From NCBI RefSeq assembly GCF_901933205.1, contig NC_044574.1, forward strand, positions 43,929,609-43,993,608: a DNA stretch of 64,000 nucleotides, given 5' to 3'. The position numbers and the translations under genes are program-made. Below, in pieces: positions 49,920 through 61,762 of this stretch. The stretch is from Camarhynchus parvulus. Taxonomy: Eukaryota > Chordata > Aves > Passeriformes > Thraupidae. The notes under the pieces were generated by a model that was given only the letters and a program-made list of their open reading frames with translations, ran no database searches and was not told where the DNA came from. Position 1 is the first letter of the stretch. Every line of letters starts with the position of its first letter.

Positions 49920-52900
49920 GTAAGACCTGTATTTCTTTATTTATTCTTCCCTTCTCTTTCTTTTTTTTACCCTAATTTTTTCCTTTTATTGGGTGAACTA
50001 GGAAATTGGCTAGAAATATAAAAATGTCAATCTTCTATTTCTCTGTTTTGGTAACAGTAATGTAAAATAAAATAAGTTTTGTGTTAAACAAAATAAGTTT
50101 GTGTTAAAAATAATTGTTTTGTATTCTTTATGGGCAAAGTTCTTTTTTCAAGAAATTAATAGGACTTGCTAGATTGTAATTGTGCACACTGAAACTCCAA
50201 ATGCTTGTTTATGTATCATGCTCAGGGTTGTTTGGTAAAACTGTGGTTTAAAAGAAGAAGCCCCTCATGACTTTTACTACTTTGAACTGTTTGCTTCTAT
50301 AGCAAGGAAAGTAATTCTTGGTTCAGTCAAAAATAGCAACAATTTATTATTTATTCCATTGACTCTGATCCCATCATACGCAAGGTTTCACAAGAAACAA
50401 AAGTGTTTTAAACAAAGCCCATGCGCACACACAGCAAGACATTGTGTTTATTTATAATTTCCATCAAGACTTGTCATGAACTTCTGGGCTATTGATTTGC
50501 AAGGCCATATTTTCCCTTAAGCTTCTGAATATTCTGTAGTTCTTATCCTCTGATTTTTAAATAATCTCTTTCTCTATTGCCTCATTTTCAAACTGTCTTG
50601 TTCTCCTCTGGGGAATAGGATTTTGTCCATGTCATGTGGTAGATAGTGGAATTTTAATGAACCAAAGTGATAGAGCAGGCCAGTGAACACTGGCTCTCCC
50701 ATTCCTTTGTGAAAAAAAAATTCTAAAAAAATTCCCCTGGTGTCCAGGCTTTTGACATGACCTGACCTTTTCAATTGATTTTTACAGTCTGCATTTTTTC
50801 GTTTCGGTACAGTTTTACAGTACAGTGGGCTAGGATTTATAGCTGGAAGAACAGTGTAGCATTTTCTTACAGCACACTTGATGTGTTGTATCTATTGTGT
50901 GATGTGATGGGAGAGGATGTTTTTCCCTTCCCTCCCCCATCTGCCACAGCACTGTAGCTGATTCCAGCAGTGTGTTTAAGTTGCAGGGGGGTATTGCCTT
51001 TGTCTTTGAATACTTTTATCTGCTTAAAACCTCAATCACTGCATGTGCTGATTTCCTTTAATACTTAAAAATACTGAACTTTTTTCTTTTCTTTGATTTT
51101 CTAAAAATTTTGTGGTTACAGTCCAAATGTTAGGGCTTTCATTAGATCGTGTCATATTACAATAATGTCAAACAAATCCAAATCATTCTCAAAAGGAAAA
51201 CTTGTTTTATCAAAATGTTTAGTTTAAGGTTGAAATAGCTTCAGTGTCTTCCTCTTTCTTCTCCCTAGTTGTTCTCACTAGTATCTTTTTGCTCTTGAGT
51301 GTGTTTTACAAGTTTGAATTTGGACCAAAAGCAAAGTAAAACTTCAGATTTTTTTCCATGGAATTGGAAAGTCAAATGTGGACCAGCCTTGGCAATAAAA
51401 CACTGCCCTAAGTTGCCTGGACTACAGTCTCCAAATTCTCATGTGGAAAGCACAGAGTAATTAAGAGTATAATGTAGATTGCTCATAATGTTGAGAGAAA
51501 TGCAGCTTTCAGTAGTCTTTCATTCCTATAGGTAGTGCATGTGCTTTCTGACCATATCTATGTATCTTCTACCCCCTTCTCAGTCTCACTGGCCATTGTG
51601 TCATGAGCTGCAAGGAAGAAAAGCCACCATTTGAAGGGTAGTGTTGGTTTGTGCACGTCTCATTACTGTTTCTAGACTGAACAGGAGCAGCCTGCCTTAC
51701 TTAAATTATGTACTCTGCTAATTGATATTGCTGCACTCAGTGGTTCGTCTCTCATTATAATTAGAAGCATTATTCTGTGGTGGCAAATAGCTGGGTGAGA
51801 TTCTTATCCCAAGTCTGGCCATGTCATGCCCTGGAAAAGAGCTGCAGTTGCATCAAGGCCAGAGCCCCTTGATAGAAGACCTGAGGGAAAACTAAATTGT
51901 GAAGTATGCATAGCTAAAACTGAAGTGCAAAGCACTCTTCTCTTGTAACATAAGCAGCATTTCCAAGCTGTTTGAATGTTGCTGGGGGCAGCTTTATTCC
52001 ATTTTATGATGAGCTACTGCACTTTGGACACTGTCCTCTCTGGGAGCAGTTCATGACAAGGGAAGAAGAAAATACAATGGTTCAGAGGCATCTTGGCTAC
52101 TTATTCCTTAATCTGCATGTTGAGGGATGCACAGCTTAAACACGCAAGGTAGTACCCCTCTCTTGGTCTCAGGTGGAACAAAAATGACACTGCAGGTCTT
52201 GAAGTCAAGGTCTGGAAACAAGTTTCTGCACTAGAATTACTATGAAATATTGAATGTAGACATGGGTAGACCAGCTAACAAGATGAAGGAATAAGCAGTG
52301 AGCCTTAAGAAAAGTAGGTAACCTAAGATGAAATAGCAGATGTAGATGTTTCCAAGAGAGAGCCAGAGAACTAGTTTATTGTTTCATACAAAGCTCTGAT
52401 GAGATCTTGCCCGAAAGTCTGTCAAGTATAAGTATAAATATGGAACACTGGGATAAGAAGAGACCAAAAGAAGGCCCAGATATTCACCACCAACTCTTCC
52501 TCATATGTTGTAAGGTTAGGTTGTGGTTTGAAAGATGATCATCATAACAAAAAGGTCACATAACAATATTCCTTGTGATTTCAAGGTTCTAAATCTTGCC
52601 CTTTCTAATCTCCTGTTCTTATATATGTCTCTGCCTGTGTATTTCTAGATGTATTTCAAGCTTGTGCTTGAGTCTTTACATTATTAGGGATGAAGAGTTT
52701 ATATATAGTGAGACAGGATCAGTTTTAAAACATAATTCACTTGCAGTGAAAGACATTAAAAAACCTGTTCTAGGTAGAACAGTATAAAAATGGTCATTAA
52801 TACAGTACTTTATTATAGGGTGATGCCATTCAGAAGAATTTTTACAGCAGTATATGAACTCTGACAATTATTCTGGTTTGGTTGTTAGCCTATCAAATGT

Positions 52901-54263
52901 TTAGCATGGGAGAAATGCTACAGAAAGAGGGAGCATTCTGAGGGTGATACAGGGATCTAGCATGGCATGGGGAATAAACCTGGAGAGTGGATGAACCAAA
53001 GACCACAGATAATGATTTAAAGGGATGGAAACAGGTGACCTTTACAAAATGTGCATTATTGCATTATCTTCTGCCTCTTCTGGTGATTAGCAGCCATCTG
53101 ACACTCAGGAGAGTTTAGATAAAGCAATGAGCAGCAGAACAGGCCTGTGTATCTACTTCATGTACTGCTCTGCAATGATTTTTTTGTTAAATATAGCACA
53201 TTAGTAAGATCAAAACCAAGTATTCACTGAATCCAAGTAATACCTGTTGCTATGTTAATGTTAATCAAGAGACATTTAGTTTCATGACCTAATAGCCACC
53301 CTTCAATTGTTACATTTCGGACAGTATGAAAATATATTTCTACTGGTAATAGTGGTCTGTAATTATAATTTTTGATTTTACTGTCAGGTCATGCTTGTAC
53401 TGTTATGTCTGATAGCTTCAGGTCATGCACTGCTGTAACACAAGTCAATTAGGTCAAAAGAAGTAGGTCTTTATTCCTCCAAATGTTTTCAAACTGAAAA
53501 TTATATGATAGTAATAGAAAAGAAGATTTCAGGCATCTACATATTTGTAGTTAATCCCTGAATGTGAGTAAAGCTTGTAGAAGGACTTGGATTTTTTTTT
53601 CTTCTTTTGGTTAAGGATTATGGATCAAAAAATCCTGAAACACAGTCCTGTAATTTGGTATAATTCATTGTAGTTGCCTTGACCTTGGAGATGAGTGGAT
53701 GAAGGTAGCTAACAACTGCAGCAATTTATTGAGAGATTTAGTAGGGTATCAATCACTTGAAGTCAAGTCAGAAATATCAGTGTCTACTGTGAAAAATGGG
53801 GAGAGGGATGAAAGTAATTAGTTCATTTCTAGAAACAGATCCTAGGTTTTGCTTCATATAGTCTGCCTGGTGACTGTAATGTGTTTAAGTTCTTTTACAG
53901 CTGGTTGCCTTCATTTGATTGCAGTAAATTGAGCTTTTTTATTTAAAATGCATCAAGTCAACAATACAAATAGACAAAAGTTGTCTTTTGTTCCTTTATA
54001 AACAAGCACTTGTAGTGGCTGATCAAAGGGGCTACTGATCCCTTTAATGAAGCTCTGGTAAATTAAGTAATCATTTTTATGAATGATATTTTGACTTTGG
54101 TTTTATTTATTTGTTTGGGTTTTTTTTAATGTAGCAGAATTCCATTAGTCAAAGCTTCTCTGCATTTCTGTTTCCTCTGCTACATAATGTTGATTTTGTG
54201 AAACTGTGTTTAAGAGATACTACAGTAACAGTTGGACTGTCTCTTAAGAACGTGTTTTCCCAG

Positions 54264-54351
54264 ATCATCGGTGAAACCTGAAAAGACGCCCTTTAATGAA
54301 GATCTTAAGCATTTAACAGAGCATGAAGGGAATCCTAAGGCACTGGCTTGA
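54264..54351 (+). CDS. Candidate terminal exon with stop
   Basis: The acceptor 'gtgttttcccag' precedes 54264. Entering in phase 2 after the 49880-49919 exon, the frame reads G-S-S-V-K-P-E-K-T-P-F-N-E-D-L-K and continues to N-P-K-A-L-A, ending in TGA at 54349-54351. No usable GT donor lies before the stop, so it would be a last exon. A variant poly(A) signal ATTAAA occurs at 54381-54386, about 30 bases later. Together with exon 1 and 49880-49919 this would make a product of about 72 residues. About 100 bases further on a minus-strand CR1 begins. The case rests on splice signals and an open frame only. Confidence 0.35.
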
Positions 54352-54492
54352 GAATGTGGTGGAACTGTCCCCTCTTTATAATTAAAATGAGGTGGTTTTG
54401 CAAATCAGTATGCTTTTGAGGTCTTGAGAAAACAGTAACAGGTTTTTCTATGTTGTAACTGACATTACAGTCAGTCATTTAACAGTTTCACC

Positions 54493-55255
54493 AGATCACA
54501 GAATATCCTGAGTTGGAAAGTACCCACAAGGGTCATTGAAATCTAACTCCTGGCCCTGGACAGAACCATCCCCAAGAGTCATACCATATATCCCTGAGAG
54601 CATTGTCCAAATGATTCTTGAACTCTGTCAGGCTTGGAGCTGTGACCACTTTCCTGGGGAGCTGTTCCAGTGCCCAGACACCATCTGGGTGAAGAACCTT
54701 TTCCTAATATCGAACCTAAACCTCCACTGACCATAGATTCAGGCCAATCCCTCAGGTCCTGTCACTGGTCACCACAGAGAAGAGATCAGTGTCTGCCCCT
54801 CCTCTTCCCCTCACCAGGAAGTTGTGACTGCGGTGATGTCTCCCCTCAGTTTTCTCTCCTCCAGGCTGAACAGCCCAAGTGACCTCAGCCACTCCTCACA
54901 CAGCTTCCCCTCAAGGCCTTTGCCCTCCTCTGGACATTCTCCAACAGCTCCGTGTCTTTCTTATGTTGTGGCACCCAGAGCTGCCCCCAGCACTGGAGGT
55001 GAGGCTGTCCCAGCTCAGAGCAGAGCAGGACAATCCCCTCCCTTGCCTGGCTGTGCCTGCTGCCCCCCAGGACAGGGCTGGCCCTCCTGACTGCCAGGGC
55101 TCAGTGACTCCCATTCAATGCCATGGACCAGGACCCCCAGCTCCCTTTCTGCAGTGCTGCTGCAGCCTCTCGTTCCCCAGTCTGTATGTACATTCAGGGT
55201 TGCCCTATCTGAGGTATAGAATCTGGCATTTGTCTTTTTAAACTTTATATTGTTG
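54493..55255 (-). mobile_element. Long CR1 3' region, minus strand
   Basis: This is about 760 bases of reverse-complement CR1: 'agatcacagaatatcctgag', 'ttggaaagtacccacaaggg', 'ttccagtgcccagacaccat', 'ctgtcactggtcaccacaga', 'ctcagttttctctcctccag', 'gctgaacagcccaagtgacc', 'ggacattctccaacagctcc', 'ccagcactggaggtgaggct', and then 'cccccagctccctttctgca'. It reaches well up into the region just after the CR1 coding sequence. It is moderately diverged, and the open frames in it (for example 54879-55241) are incidental. Confidence 0.92.
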
Positions 55256-55318
55256 GTGAATGCTCTGTCTTAGTCAAAGGGGCAGTGTGGAGAGATTTCT
55301 GCTGCTTCTGTACCGAGA

Positions 55319-55470
55319 AATCACAGAATGGAGGGAAGATCTTGCAGGTCATGTAATCAAGCATGGTGCTCATAGTGGGAAGATGCTGATGCTAGGTCAG
55401 GTCCATGATGTTTTTTTATAGCCAAGATTTGAAAATCTCCCAGGAACGAGAGATTGAGCCTACTTACTTT
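55319..55470 (-). mobile_element. Possible old CR1 remnant
   Basis: The text 'tcacagaatggagggaagat', then 'caggtcatgtaatcaagc', 'taggtcaggtccatgatg', and 'agccaagatttgaaaatctc' followed by 'gagagattgagcctact' follows the order of a reverse-complement CR1 3' end but is strongly diverged. Its right limit cannot be set by eye. Confidence 0.5.
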
Positions 55471-58400
55471 CAGCCTAAGGCTGCTTGTCTGTCATTTACT
55501 AACTTTATTTCCAATTGATAGTGCTGTGGGAAACACTTCCAAGGGAAACAGTCTAAACACTGGACTACTTCATATCCAGGAGGACAAAATTCATTCACAC
55601 AAACATCCTGAAGTACAGTTTTTCATCACTGTTGTTTAAAACCCTTGTGTTGTCTACTAGTAATGTGTGGACAGCCTTGTCAATGCTTCTGTTTTACACA
55701 GGAAAGATTCAGGCTTTTGCCCATCCAGCCAGTGTAACAGACTGTAATACATCTGAAGTTTGAGACTTTGAACCTTGCTGGCACTCCATCTGAATGGGAA
55801 GGGTTGTGTGTGGAAGAAAGAATGAATGTTGGGGGATGTTTTACTGTGATATTCTTATTAATTACATTTAGCTTTTGCAATTCTTAAGGCTAGGGAGTAT
55901 CAGGTTACTCTTACTCTAAGCATGTTTTTAGGCTGTGAAAATAGAAATGTCCTGCTTTTGTACCCTCCCAGTAGGTCAGAAGTCGGGGTTGTTCTAAAAA
56001 GTATCTAGTCTCCTTTCCAAATCCTTGGGGTGCAGTTTCACAATTGCCCTGAGCTGAGCTAAGCCTGTGTTGCTCCAAGAAGGAAAGGTCTCATTCTCTC
56101 TTTTGTGCTGCTGTCCGTGCTCATGTGGTTAGTTGGATCACAAGGCTGGTCTCCAGGGAAAAAAAAAATAGCTGTGTCTCCACTTCACAGATGAAGCAGG
56201 TTCAGCATAGGGGGGCAGATGATTTCCTGCAAGTTCCACAATCAGTCAATGGCAGAACTGGAAACAGGGGCTCTGAGTTGTGATTTTTCTTGTTGTCTTA
56301 AAAGTAGGCTCATGTGACTCCTTTATTTTCAGTCTAAGAGATAAATTTTGGACTTACTCACTCAGTGCAGTCCCACAGGTTAAATATAGATTTAAACTGG
56401 TCCAGTTTGAGATTAGAATCTACTTATGTGTCTTTCTTTTGTTTATCACGTTTCTCATCAGCACGTGCTTTCACCTTGGAGCTGTTGCTTCTGGGAGTAG
56501 AATAAGCTGGAGCAGTTTTGTGCAGCTTGTTTCTTTGGTAGCTTCTTTGCCCCAATAAATCATTATGCATAATTTTTAATTTGCAATGTTAATTTTTACT
56601 CTGCTCAGTTTATACTTATCTGTAAATGAGGAAAAAAGAATCACAGTTAGAGCTGAGGAATAAATGGCAGATGGGTGCAGCATAGTTTTTGGCAGTTGGG
56701 GATCACAAGAATATCTAGAGCCTGTTCCTGGGGGTGTTTGTTTTAATGTTGGCCATTTGTCACTGTTGTGTTGGGGATTTTTGTCTATTCATCTCACAGA
56801 TAGCCGTAAAGAGTTATTGTGAAGGGTGTATCCTAGCCAGCCTCCTAGATCCCTTATTCCTAAATAGAGAAGAGAGATTTGTTTTAATAAAAAGAGTGCT
56901 CTGTTCCTGGTTTCTGCAGAGGGAATTCTGAAGGACTGTTTGCTCTGGTGCCCTGAACAACTCTTTCCGTTGTCTGGGCTGCTCTCCAGTGCTTATTCTA
57001 ATTCATAATGGAAAATAACGCTGCAAATGAGATGGTTGTTGAAAGAATAAAGAGAAAAGGCTCACCCTCTGTCTTCGCTGAAAGAATTTCACTGCTTCTT
57101 TGGGCATCTTGTGTACATGAGCAAGTTTCACCATCCCATCATCTTTCAGAATAGACTTCTATAGAAAGTACTGAGGACCATCCAGACACATGGACACACT
57201 CCTTGTGCATTAGGAGAATTATCTGGGGCATGAACAACCATGACAGATATCAGTTCTAAGAAAGGTGGTTTCATTAAGGACACAATTGCACATTTTTTAA
57301 GCCAAGTTAATCAGTCATGGTTATAATTTTCCTTCTTTATAATTTTGTTTCTCCCCAAGACATTTCAATGATGAACAGCAGATGAAGTTTGTGGTAGCTG
57401 GGAAGGAGGGCTAGGAGAGAATTCTTTCCAGAGGTATTTATAATGTTCTCAAAGAAAACAGAAAAAGAGGAGGAGCTGCTAAGAGAAGCCTATAGAATAT
57501 GTGTCAGGGCTGAGGAGGCAGACTCAGCAGGTTGTAAACTTACAATGCAGAAGTAGTAATCGTGAGGTTGTCTCTGAAAGAATTTCATGTTGATATTTTA
57601 AGAGTGTTGGAGCTTTTGTTTATTTCCCTAAGGATTTATGTAGGTTTCTGTCTAGGCTCAGTATCTACATTTTCTTTTGCCTCTGGAATTTGAGTGGGAG
57701 AGCTCAGTTTGCAGTTATATTGTATTCGTTTCTGTGGCCTCTTACTCTGATGTGCACAAAAGAGAAGAGATTGTTATCTCGTTCCCCTTTTTTTTTTTTT
57801 TTTTCTCTTAATGTCCCACTCACCTACTTTGTAATTTCATTGTAAGTTATTTCTTTGATGTCTTTGTTCTTTATTCTAGTATAGGGAATCAGTTGCCTTA
57901 AGTACCAGTGTCTGATTTGGCAGGTTGAACATTGAAATGATTGATCAAGTACTCTTAAAGCACGTTACAGTTGCATTCTTACTACATCATGGGGGTAAAG
58001 TATTGGATCACAGTAGTGAGGCCTGTCACATTGATAATTTCTTCCTCTTAAATGTATTTTAGTATAATGTACAGTATAATGTGCAGTTTGCACAGTTGTA
58101 CTTTTGACTCTGATTCTGTCGTTTGTGAGAGATTGCATTTCTGATTTTTCTACAAAATTTCTCTGTTCAAAAGTGGTATTTTGCTCAGCGCAGGCATCAC
58201 CATTTGAATTTAAGCCATGTTTGCATGCTGCATTTGTCCTAGTTTTGGCCATCTGTGACAAATCACAGGCTCAACTGAGCTAGCATTAGCCCCTAGTGTA
58301 GACAAGGATGAGCTGCTTTTTCGCTGCTTCAGCTTCAAGAAGAGTACTAAGATCCAGTGATATAAAATGTCATGTTGCCTGTTCCCTTGGAGGCTTACAG

Positions 58401-58911
58401 CTAAGGCAGGTCACCAGCAGGTCTCATGCCCCAGGAAGGTCCCCTGCTACAGAGGGCCAAAGTTAAGCCATGCAACCCTAAATATGGAAAGTATTCATAG
58501 AAGTATGGTCTTTATAAGTATGCATAGCTGCATCTTAATCTTGGGAGCATTGTTGTTACAAGAGGCTTGTCATCTGACTATGGTGGACATTGCCATCTCC
58601 TGAGGCTTGAGGCAAAGGTTGACTTATAATTAAAGAGGAGGTCCAAATCTAATCAGGGTGTTCCAACCACAAGCAGTAATTACTGTGTTAAATCTCCCTT
58701 TTGATCTATAGCATAATAATCTGGTTGAAGCAAAAGAAGTACCTCGGTGATATCACGTTTTTATTAGGCAATACTTTTGCTTGGAATAAATGCTTACTAA
58801 AAAGAAACAGCTTTGGTTTTACTATTATAATTCTTCTATTTCATGTCTTTGGACTTCTGCTTCTCCATCCCCTCACACACCAGTATCCAGGATCTAGTAT
58901 TAGAACCTGAA

Positions 58912-59193
58912 AGAAGGTTGGAGGAGTGAGAGGAAATGGCCTTAAACTGAGACACAGGAGATTGAGATTAGATATTATTTCACTGTTATGGTAGTCAGGC
59001 AACCAGTAGGTTGCTCAGGGAGGTAGTGGAGTCACCATCCCTGGAGGTGGTCAAGAGACATCAGGATCTGGTGCTGGATGATACAATTTAATGGTTTAGT
59101 GGTTCAGGGGTTACAGTGGTAGTGCCTGGTTGACAGTTGAACTTGATGATCTTAAAGGTCCCTTCCAACCTTGATGATTTTATGATTCCATGA
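58912..59193 (+). mobile_element. CR1 3' end, plus strand
   Basis: The segment reads 'ggaggagtgagaggaaatgg', 'ccttaaactgagacacagga', 'aggttgctcagggaggtagt', 'accatccctggaggtggtca', 'gaacttgatgatcttaaagg', 'tcccttccaaccttgatgat' and 'tttatgattccatgaa', a CR1 3' end on the plus strand. It is the only copy in the putative intron that lies in the sense direction of the gene. Confidence 0.9.
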
Positions 59194-59636
59194 ATACAGT
59201 ATAGTTCAAACAATCCTGATATCAGTTTGTGATTGGACCAGGAAGTTTCACAGTTTCTTTGGACAACTGTTTTTAAAACCACTGTGTTGTTTTATTGCCT
59301 TTTTTCCATGGCCCCTTCTAAAATAATAGGTCCATGAATAGCTGAAAGCATGTAGTGCTCCTGACAGGTGAAGGTAGGAAAAAAGAGAACGATATGATGG
59401 AACAAGTACATTAATGACAGCTGCAGGAGAGGCTTTCTCACCACACCTTACTGGTGTATAGGAGAAAAGATTATTTGCTTTACTATTCAATCTATCTTCT
59501 TCCTTCTAAGGTTGTTGACAAGGAAATGAGTTCTGTTAAATGAACTTTTTCCAGTGTGAACTGACTAGAAATGCTTTCTGTGAATAACAGCATTTATTTT
59601 TTTCACCAAAGATGGATCTGAAATGACAACACTGTT

Positions 59637-60160
59637 CTGTGGTGCAACTTGAAGCCATTTCTTCTTGTCCTTTTCCTTGTTATTTGGCAGAAGAGACAGA
59701 CCCTCACCTTGATATAACCTATTTTCATGTGGTTTTAGGGAGCAATAAGGTTTTGCATGAGCCTCTTTTCTCCAGGATAAACACCCCCAATGCCTTCAGC
59801 TGCTTGTCACAAGGTGTGTGCTCCAGGCCCTTCACCAGTTTTGTTGCCCTTCTTTGGACACTCCCAGCACCTCAGTGTCCATCTTGTAGTGAGGGGCCCA
59901 AAACTAAATACAGAATTCAAGGTATGGTCTCCCTAGGGCCAAGTACCTAGCAGCAATCACTGTGTTGGTCCTGCTGGCCACACTGTTTCTGAGACAGGCC
60001 TGGAGGGCCACCTGGATGTATGCTGGCTCATGAACAAACACTATCAACCAGCATCCCCAGGCCCTTTTCCACCAGGCAGTTTTCCAGCCATTCTTCCCTC
60101 GGCCTGTAGCAGTGCCTAGGGTTGTTGTGACCCAGGTGAAGGACCCTGCTCAAGGAGGGT
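59637..60160 (-). mobile_element. CR1 internal region, minus strand
   Basis: Reverse-complement CR1 text: 'ttcttgtccttttccttgtt', 'gcctcttttctccaggataa', 'tgtgtgctccaggcccttca', 'ttgcccttctttggacactc', 'gaggggcccaaaactaaata', 'aaggtatggtctccctaggg', 'gcccttttccaccaggcagt' and 'gtgacccaggtgaaggaccc'. The usual 3' tail is missing from its left end, where the match starts within the element. It is followed closely by another minus-strand CR1. Confidence 0.85.
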
Positions 60161-60180
60161 AATGCTAGAGCACATTGCAG

Positions 60181-60625
60181 CGATTGTGTCCACATGGTTC
60201 TTGAGAATAATCTCCAGTGAGAGAGACTCCAGAACTTCTCTGGACAATTTGGCGCAGTCACCTGCACAGTAAAAAAGTTCTTTCCTATGTTCAGTGAAAC
60301 TTCCTGTGCATCAGCTTCTGTCCCTTCCCTCTTGTCCTCTTGCTTGGCACCACTGAGCAGAGCCTGGCTCAGTCCTGCAGATACTGAGACATTGATGAGG
60401 TCCCCTCTCAGTTTTCTCAAGGCTGAACAGGCTCAGCTCTCTCAGCCTGTTATTTTAAGGGAGATGCTCCAGTCTTATCATCATCTTTGGTGCCCTCCTG
60501 TGGACCTGCTCCAGGAGCTCCATGTCTCTCCTGTGCTGAGGAGCCCAGAACTGGATAAAACACTCCAGATGTGCCTCACCAGAGCTGAGCAGAGGGGCAG
60601 AATCACCTTCCTTGCCTTGCTGGTA
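60181..60625 (-). mobile_element. Second CR1 copy, minus strand
   Basis: Landmarks in order are 'tccacatggttcttgagaat', 'agagactccagaacttctct', 'ctgtgcatcagcttctgtcc', 'ttccctcttgtcctcttgct', 'tggcaccactgagcagagcc', 'ctcagttttctcaaggctga', 'acaggctcagctctctcagc', 'gtgccctcctgtggacctgc' and 'aactggataaaacactccag'. The order starts again at a 3'-proximal position relative to the preceding block, so this is a separate insertion and not its continuation. Confidence 0.88.
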
Positions 60626-61679
60626 TTTCTCTCTGAGAGAAGTGGTACTTTGTATTTATTAGCCGACAGTAGGTTTTCATTAGGGTTTTTCTGAATTCAT
60701 CCACACTTCTAGCACCTACAGTATGTTGTGGCAAGCAGTGCCAAAGCTTAACCTCACATTGCATGTTGAAAAGTCTCTTTGGCTCTTTTGAGCTTGGGGT
60801 CTGCTAGTTTTTTATAATGCTTTCTATGTTCTGTAGAGCAAGAGACTGAGCTGTCATTCCCTATAGCTTTGCTGCTTCTTGAAAAAGTTAAAATGATGTT
60901 CTGCTTTTAAATAGATCAATCAATTAGGTAGTCTTAAGAAAAAGGTCACTATTACTTTTGGAGGTCCAGAGGCATTTTAGCAATAGGCAAGAAGGTTGAC
61001 TGATACAAGAAAAAGGATGGGAATGATTTACTGCCTTTGGAATTAAGGGCATCACTGAGAGTGGAGATTAGAGAAATTACCTGCTTATGTTGTCTGAATT
61101 CAGGGCCTTTAAGTTGAAATGGAGATTGAAAAAAAAGTTATATTTATTTTCTACACCTGTCCCTGTAAAAATTATGGATCAAGGGTTAGAGGTCAGAGAT
61201 GAAAAGATAGTTAAAGAGAAGGGTAACCCCACTGGTCCCGGGTTTTTCTGGGCTTTTTTTAGTTGCTGGGGTAAGCTGATACTTGTGGCTCTTTTTAATT
61301 TCCTCTGCCTAATTCACCTGATGACATGTGGCACATTGACTGAAGTGCATGGAGGAGCATGTGATAGAGCTATGTGTTTGGAGAATACTTACAGGTGAGG
61401 GAAGGGCATTGATATCTGTGGCTGTGAAATGTTTTGGAGAGGTATTTCTTATGGCTGTTGCTCTGACAAGGTCCGGTTCAATCTGTTCTACAAGGTGTTT
61501 ATTTTTGAAGCTAAATTTAGTTGGGTGGCAAAAAATGATAGTGATTATTTCTTCCAAGTTGTAATCATCCATTAGAGACTGCAGTATTTACTGTCTTGCC
61601 ATATAATTTGAGGTCCATGATGTTGTAAGACAACTAGGATATATGATTGAGGGTGGAGGGAGTTCCTTTTGTCTTGTAG

Positions 61680-61762
61680 TATGTTTGCATGGTGAGTTGC
61701 TCAAAGATGAGATCTCTGGAGAAATGTCCCCGGAGGTTAAAAGCCTTTTCTCGGTTGTTGAG
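61680..61762 (+). CDS. Candidate 83-base coding exon of the 31.8-kb gene
   Basis: An excellent acceptor (cttttgtcttgtag) precedes 61680 and an excellent donor (gttgag|gtaggt) follows 61762. Entered with one base left over, as exon 1 provides, the frame is V-C-L-H-G-E-L-L-K-D-E-I-S-G-E-M-S-P-E-V and on to S-L-F-S-V-V-E, ending in phase 0. The composition (alternating acidic, basic and aliphatic residues, helix-like) looks like real protein. One of the other two frames has an early stop; the other is open but cysteine/arginine-rich. The phase fits a direct join to exon 1 at 31890 and excludes a join through the 40-base exon at 49880. I do not recognise the family. Later exons would lie beyond 64000. 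Confidence 0.55.

Noticed and set aside
57360..57414. Acceptor ctccccaag followed by a frame open in the phase left by the 40-base exon (H-F-N-D-E-Q-Q-M-K and on to a TAG)
   Set aside because: It ends after 17 codons with no poly(A) signal close by, and the competing terminal exon at 54264 has better support. It is kept only as a weak alternative.
61263..61395. Possible exon between gcttttttag and ttacag|gtgagg
   Set aside because: The segment contains stops in the relevant phases and the acceptor lacks an extended pyrimidine tract. It lies close to the better candidate at 61680.
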